Positions 14,698 to 18,118 of a stretch of 18,118 nucleotides of DNA are shown in pieces (the stretch's first letter is position 1; each line of letters opens with the position of its first letter). Position numbers and translations under genes: made by a program. The notes beneath the pieces were generated by a model. The model ran no database searches. It was not told where the DNA came from and saw nothing but the letters and a program-made list of their open reading frames with translations. Origin of the DNA: Muribaculaceae bacterium (GTDB taxonomy: Bacteria; Bacteroidota; Bacteroidia; Bacteroidales; Muribaculaceae). The stretch lies in NCBI GenBank assembly GCA_017619255.1, contig JAFZSS010000196.1, positions 1 through 18,118 on the forward strand. Reading direction: 5' to 3'.

Positions 14698-16215
14698 TTA
14701 TTTAAGTTTGAGTCGTTGGATTTTTCCTGAAGCGGTGCGTGGGATGCTATCAACCCATTCCCACAGGACCGGGATTTCGTGGGGGGGCAACAGGCGAGAC
14801 AGACCATCTTTGAGACTGTCAAATGATAGTCGCTCGTTGCCGGCAACGAGAAAAGCCTTGGGCACCTCACCCAACACGCCGTTGGGGTCAGGAACGGCGA
14901 TACAGGCACAATCGGCCACGCCCAATGAACAGATTGCCTGCTCAATGGCTGCAGGGCTGACCTTCTCTCCACCGACATTGATAAGTTCCTTCTTTCGTCC
15001 AGTCAGATAAATGTTACCATTGCTGTCACGGTGTCCCCAGTCACCTGTACGGAACCAGTCGCCAAAGAACGCATCCCGGTTGTCTTCCTCCAAAAAATAG
15101 GACTTAGTCACCATGTTGCCGCGCACACAGATTTCACCATCGGTGCCATCAGCAACAGGGCGGCCATCATCATTAAGCACGCACACATCAACTAGTGATG
15201 ATGCGGGTCTACCGACACTATCAAGATTAGCTGCATCGGCATGAAACTCGGTGAACAGGGCACGCGACGCCTCGGTGAGGCCGTAGTGCATACACAGGCG
15301 GGTATCAGGGAACAATTCCATTAGCAGGCGCTTGTCCTCTACGGGTAAAGCGGCGCTGCCGATTTCAATATAGTTCAATTGCTTTGCGAAACGGGCGATT
15401 CGCGTTCCACTTAACCGCTTGATGTACTGCCACACCGCCGGCACCATGCCGAAACCAGTGACATGTTCCTGCTCGAGGACACTGAAAAACGACTTGAGGT
15501 TGGCAAAATTATTCACCAGCACAAGTGTGGCGCCAACCATAAGGACACAACGCATGCGCCCCAGTCCGAAAGAATGGCTCAACGGCAAGGCCAGAGCCTC
15601 GATGTCGTCGGCATTGGTGCCGATGAAGGCAATGGTATTGCTGGCCGAACCTGCAATGTTGGCATGTGAGAGGCAGACACCTTTAGGGGCGCCAGTCGTT
15701 CCAGTCGTGAACATCACATCGGCGATATCGGTCGGTGCAATTGACGAGGGCACAGACTCCGGATGTATGCTCTCGTCAAATCTATTGATTTCACTTAAAG
15801 AAACTGCTGGACAGCCATAGGCAAGCCCTCTTTTTTCGTCTATTTGCCGGCAGGGGTCACTCTCTTTATCGGAACTCTCACGGTTATCAAATACCATCAC
15901 AGGATTAACCACCCTAGCGATATAATTGAGCCGTTCCTGCGGGGCCGAGGAATCCACAACCACACAGACCACCCCCATGAGGTGGCAAGCCAGATACAAA
16001 TATATGAACTCTAGTTCCTTCTGTGCCATCAGCAGAATGCGGTCACCCTGCTTTATTCGCAAGCACATAAGTAATCCCGCAGCGCTCTCAACATGGGCGA
16101 TCAGTTGAGCATAGGTCACACGATGGCCAGCCTCGACAAGTGCGACCTTGTCGGGGGTATTGATAGCATGTTCCGCAATTTTACACAGCAACGGGCTGTG
16201 CGGGGCTTTAATCAT
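14698..16215 (-). CDS. AMP-forming acyl-CoA/acyl-ACP ligase (ANL superfamily)
   Basis: A 505-residue adenylate-forming enzyme that activates a carboxylic acid with ATP and passes it to CoA or a carrier-protein thiol. The motifs are complete: the phosphate loop TTGTTGAPKG at 170-179, YGLTEAS at 311-317, FRTGDWG at 388-394, the hinge TGRKKELINVGGEKVSP at 405-421, and the catalytic Lys498 in PRTASGKIQR. Length and domain order (large N-terminal domain to about 405, small C-terminal lid after it) are normal. Its start overlaps the preceding ACP gene by eight bases, so ACP and ligase are translationally coupled; direct loading of that ACP is a reasonable inference. The substrate acid is unknown; a short or medium-chain or hydroxy acid would fit the context. 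Confidence 0.93.
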   Translation of the reverse strand: MIKAPHSPLLCKIAEHAINTPDKVALVEAGHRVTYAQLIAHVESAAGLLMCLRIKQGDRILLMAQKELEFIYLYLACHLMGVVCVVVDSSAPQERLNYIARVVNPVMVFDNRESSDKESDPCRQIDEKRGLAYGCPAVSLSEINRFDESIHPESVPSSIAPTDIADVMFTTGTTGAPKGVCLSHANIAGSASNTIAFIGTNADDIEALALPLSHSFGLGRMRCVLMVGATLVLVNNFANLKSFFSVLEQEHVTGFGMVPAVWQYIKRLSGTRIARFAKQLNYIEIGSAALPVEDKRLLMELFPDTRLCMHYGLTEASRALFTEFHADAANLDSVGRPASSLVDVCVLNDDGRPVADGTDGEICVRGNMVTKSYFLEEDNRDAFFGDWFRTGDWGHRDSNGNIYLTGRKKELINVGGEKVSPAAIEQAICSLGVADCACIAVPDPNGVLGEVPKAFLVAGNERLSFDSLKDGLSRLLPPHEIPVLWEWVDSIPRTASGKIQRLKLK

Positions 16216-16438
16216 GAATGAGCTTGATGACCTCGTCGATAATAGACTGTACCGATGTCAAGTCAAATAAAACTTCCAGCGGGAATTCAATATTCAATTC
16301 TTGCTCGATAGTGCTGATAACAGCCAAATTTCCCACCGAGTCCCACTGAGGTATATCTCCTGAAGAAAGTGTGTCGGTAATCACCTCCAGGTCAACATTC
16401 AAGACCCGGGCAATGATTTCCTTTACCAGTTTTTCCAT
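16208..16438 (-). CDS. Acyl carrier protein, ligase partner
   Basis: A 76-residue carrier protein with a canonical site, QWDSVGNL; Ser34 is the predicted phosphopantetheine attachment residue. The helical pattern and acidic nature are typical. Its ATG shares one base with the stop of the preceding ACP gene (TAATG) and its end overlaps the ligase start by eight bases, so three genes are read as a coupled set. It resembles the FkbH partner ACP more than its immediate neighbour. It is the probable acceptor of the acyl group activated by the ligase. Confidence 0.92.
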   Translation of the reverse strand: MEKLVKEIIARVLNVDLEVITDTLSSGDIPQWDSVGNLAVISTIEQELNIEFPLEVLFDLTSVQSIIDEVIKLIHD

Positions 16439-16683
16439 TAATCAGCGCCTGGTTTCCTTTTACTTTTCACGGCGTCAAATAAATCCTGAATGGTGTCGGA
16501 GTTGATGATATCATTGCCCTTGACAATCACATCATACTCATCATCAACCATCGCAATAATCGACAACGCAGTTAACGAGGACCACTCATCAAGCTGCTTG
16601 AACTGAGTCTCGGGCGTGATTAACGCTTCGTCAGTTTCATCCAATTGCGCGGCGAAATTCTCTATGAATTCCTGAATGTTCAT
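16438..16683 (-). CDS. Acyl carrier protein with EWSSL motif (copy 1)
   Basis: An 81-residue ACP-like protein, first gene behind the best promoter in the window. The site reads DEWSSLTAL: Ser36 aligns with the phosphopantetheine Ser, while the normally conserved preceding Asp is Ser35. It is strongly similar along its length to the ACP at 9619-9852, including FIENFA, DETD, AMVD(D/E)EYDV and the end DAVKSK, so the two are paralogues from a duplication. A lysine-rich tail (KSKRKPGAD) follows the last helix. The two adjacent carriers here probably hold different acyl intermediates or form a relay for the ligase and KAS III downstream. Confidence 0.88.
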   Translation of the reverse strand: MNIQEFIENFAAQLDETDEALITPETQFKQLDEWSSLTALSIIAMVDDEYDVIVKGNDIINSDTIQDLFDAVKSKRKPGAD

Positions 16684-16733
16684 ATTGTTAAGCTAATGCG
16701 TTATTAACGATATACTTTGGCTATTATGGTCGG

Positions 16734-16764
16734 CAAAAGTACACAGATTTTCGAAAAGTACAAA
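16734..16764 (-). promoter_or_regulatory. Perfect Bacteroidota housekeeping promoter
   Basis: On the minus strand TTTG (16761-16764) is followed after exactly 19 bases by TACTTTTG (16734-16741), a full match to the Bacteroidota -33/-7 consensus TTTG-N19-TAnnTTTG. Transcription would begin near 16725-16730, leaving a leader of about 45 bases before the ACP start at 16683. A short inverted repeat (CGTTA-T-TAACG, 16699-16709) lies in the leader and could be an operator or a small structure. Confidence 0.8.
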
Positions 16765-16780
16765 GAAATAGCTATAAAAA

Positions 16781-17539
16781 CTAAATAGAAAAGCCACCAT
16801 CGATGACCAAATCGTGACCTGTGAGCCAACTGGAGGCATCGCTCAACAAGTAAATCGCGCCATATGCGACATCCTCGGGACGCCCATATCGGCCCAGTGG
16901 ATAGCGTTTGGCATCCTCTACTAATTGCTCCTCGGTGATGGTGCCACGATGGATGAGCGGCGTGTCCACCATTCCAGGGCATATGCTGTTAACACGCACC
17001 CTGCGGGAAGCAAATTCACGAGCCGCATACTTCATCACGGCATTCAAGGATGCCTTGGAAGCACCATATACGCCATTGCCAGGCATGAAGCTGTGGGTGC
17101 CGCCGATAGAGGCGATCAGCACAACCGAAGCGCCCTTGTTCAGTATTTTCTTTTTGTACATCAAGCGCAGCAGCTCCACAGGTGCAAAGAAGTTGACATT
17201 GAACATGTCGTCAAACTTTTCCCGAGAGCCGAATTGCAACGGCAATGTTGTCGAGTTGCCAGCACACAGCACGGCACCGTCGAGTGGCGGTAAAGCAGCC
17301 ACCAGTCGTTCAAGGTCCTCGGCCACAGTCAGGTCTGCAGTGATTTGGGCTCTGAACGGAGCATCTTCCAACTGGTCATAAACAGCCTTGAGACGCTCAA
17401 CATTACGGCCGGTAACAGCCACACCAGCACCCATGAGCGCGCATTTGATAGCCACGGCTTCACCAATGCCCGATGAAGCGCCAGTCACCAATATGTTTTT
17501 TCCCTCGAGGGAGAAAGGATTATAATCGTTTCCCATCAT
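16781..17539 (-). CDS. FabG-like short-chain dehydrogenase/reductase
   Basis: A 252-residue classical SDR. The NAD(P)-binding TGASSGIG is at 19-26 and LCAGNS at 91-96 is equivalent to the NNAG element. The catalytic residues are Asn116, Ser144 (LIASIGG), Tyr158 and Lys162 (YGASK). It ends in the substrate-loop and DLVIDGGFSI pattern typical of FabG-like enzymes. Arg45 after the second strand (VTGRN) suggests NADP(H). In this cluster it probably reduces a 3-oxoacyl-ACP made by a KAS III to the 3-hydroxyacyl form; an alternative is a nucleotide-sugar or hydroxy-acid dehydrogenase. Two adjacent ATGs (17539 and 17536) are possible starts. It is ten bases behind the NeuD-like gene and separated from the downstream ACP by 97 bases holding a promoter. 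Confidence 0.92.
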   Translation of the reverse strand: MMGNDYNPFSLEGKNILVTGASSGIGEAVAIKCALMGAGVAVTGRNVERLKAVYDQLEDAPFRAQITADLTVAEDLERLVAALPPLDGAVLCAGNSTTLPLQFGSREKFDDMFNVNFFAPVELLRLMYKKKILNKGASVVLIASIGGTHSFMPGNGVYGASKASLNAVMKYAAREFASRRVRVNSICPGMVDTPLIHRGTITEEQLVEDAKRYPLGRYGRPEDVAYGAIYLLSDASSWLTGHDLVIDGGFSI

Positions 17540-17549
17540 CTAACATGTT

Positions 17550-18118
17550 TCATTCATAATTAAACTTCTTGGCAGGCACACCGATATAAGTGCCACCATC
17601 CTTGGGCTTGGTCATCAGCACACTGCCGGCACCCAAGGTGACATTGCTGCCAATCTTTATCTTCTGCAGCACAACGCTGTCCACACCAAGCAGGTTGCAG
17701 GATCCCACCTCGACTGAGCCAGATAAGCGGACCCCCGGCATCAAGACATTATAGTCTCCAACAATGACATCATGACCAAGCACATTTGAACCATTGAGTA
17801 CATTGAAGCTACCAATAGTCACATCACATGTCGCACTACAGCCATCCTGGATGATGTTCCCCTCGCCCATCTGGAAAGTTTGCGAGTCTAAAATTCGGAA
17901 TGACGGGGCGATCAAATTCGGGAATGAGATATTCGGGTTAGTAATGCCTTTCTGAATCTTCACTCTAATTTTAGGATCTCCAATCGCCAAAGCAATTGCC
18001 ATTGGTTCAGTTAAAGCATTTAGTTCATTCAAACCACCCAACACTTTTCCATAGTGGGAAACTTGAGTTCCAATTGGCTTATTATCATCGAAAAAACCGA
18101 CCATTTCCCATTGTTCAC
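17550..18118 (-). CDS. NeuD/PglD-like nucleotide-sugar N-acyltransferase (5' end outside the window)
   Basis: The C-terminal 185 or so residues of a second NeuD/PglD-like acyltransferase. The reading frame stays open to the window edge and upstream codons continue the alignment with the complete copy at 10039-10686, so the Met at 18104 is internal and the true start lies beyond 18118. Shared landmarks are VGFFDDN, YGKVLGG, FPNLIAPSF, GEGNIIQDGC, the LGHDVIVGDY catalytic region and the C-terminal YIGVPAKKF. The left-handed beta-helix is intact. As this copy is transcribed with the SDR gene, it may use a different acyl donor or sugar from the first copy. Confidence 0.9.
   Translation of the reverse strand, partial: EQWEMVGFFDDNKPIGTQVSHYGKVLGGLNELNALTEPMAIALAIGDPKIRVKIQKGITNPNISFPNLIAPSFRILDSQTFQMGEGNIIQDGCSATCDVTIGSFNVLNGSNVLGHDVIVGDYNVLMPGVRLSGSVEVGSCNLLGVDSVVLQKIKIGSNVTLGAGSVLMTKPKDGGTYIGVPAKKFNYE

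Noticed and set aside
14694..14978. N-terminal extension of the first KAS III gene
   Set aside because: It overlaps the ligase coding region, shows no similarity to the KAS III family, and the paralogue begins at the position matching the ATG at 14693.

Overview
The window reads as a Bacteroidales (Bacteroidota) chromosome segment. All 19 genes lie on the minus strand, so transcription runs from position 18118 towards 1. Bacteroidota signs are a perfect TTTG-N19-TACTTTTG promoter (TTTG / TAnnTTTG type), almost no Shine-Dalgarno sequences, lipoproteins with Bacteroidota-style signals, and a beta-helix / GHL10 lipoprotein pair at the left end. Prevotellaceae or Muribaculaceae would fit the apparent base composition, but I cannot settle the family.

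Layout in the direction of transcription. (1) 18118-16781: the 3' part of a NeuD/PglD-like sugar N-acyltransferase and a FabG-like short-chain dehydrogenase. (2) Promoter at 16734-16764, then two acyl carrier proteins (ACPs), an AMP-forming acyl-activating enzyme, a FabH-like ketosynthase III, a sugar-transfer-type ATP-grasp protein, a metallo-beta-lactamase-fold hydrolase, a DegT-type PLP aminotransferase and a second, complete NeuD/PglD-like acyltransferase, ending at 10039. (3) An AT-rich gap of 186 bases with a second probable promoter, then a third ACP, a second FabH-like ketosynthase, a glyoxalase-fold (VOC) protein, a family 2 glycosyltransferase, an FkbH-type glyceryl-ACP synthase, a fourth ACP and a membrane acyltransferase, ending at 4173. 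(4) An endonuclease/exonuclease/phosphatase-fold membrane protein overlapping the acyltransferase by four bases, a beta-helix lipoprotein and a GHL10 lipoprotein, closed by a strong hairpin at 1-29.

How the genes may work together (inference). The block 4173-18118 looks like one end of a surface-glycan locus (capsule, O-antigen-like or protein glycan) that makes its own unusual acyl groups on dedicated carrier proteins and puts them on an amino sugar. The aminotransferase would make a 4-amino (or 3-amino) nucleotide sugar. The ligase, ketosynthases, reductase and ACPs would build short beta-hydroxy or beta-keto acyl chains. FkbH with its partner ACP would supply a glyceryl unit. The NeuD-like, ATP-grasp and membrane acyltransferases are candidates for attaching these groups. 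The logic resembles the modified-viosamine flagellin glycan islands of Pseudomonas (aminotransferase + ACP + KAS III + reductase). The FkbH + ACP + KAS III set also recalls tetronate biosynthesis. Only one glycosyltransferase and no flippase, polymerase or sugar dehydratase are in view, so the locus probably continues to the right.

The most notable structure is a repeated module: NeuD-like gene, then promoter, then an ACP with an unusual EWSSL motif, then a KAS III. It occurs twice with different inserted genes. The two EWSSL ACPs, the two KAS IIIs and the two NeuD-like proteins are visibly paralogous. No stretch over 300 bases lacks a gene, and I see no RNA genes, insertion sequences or CRISPR arrays.
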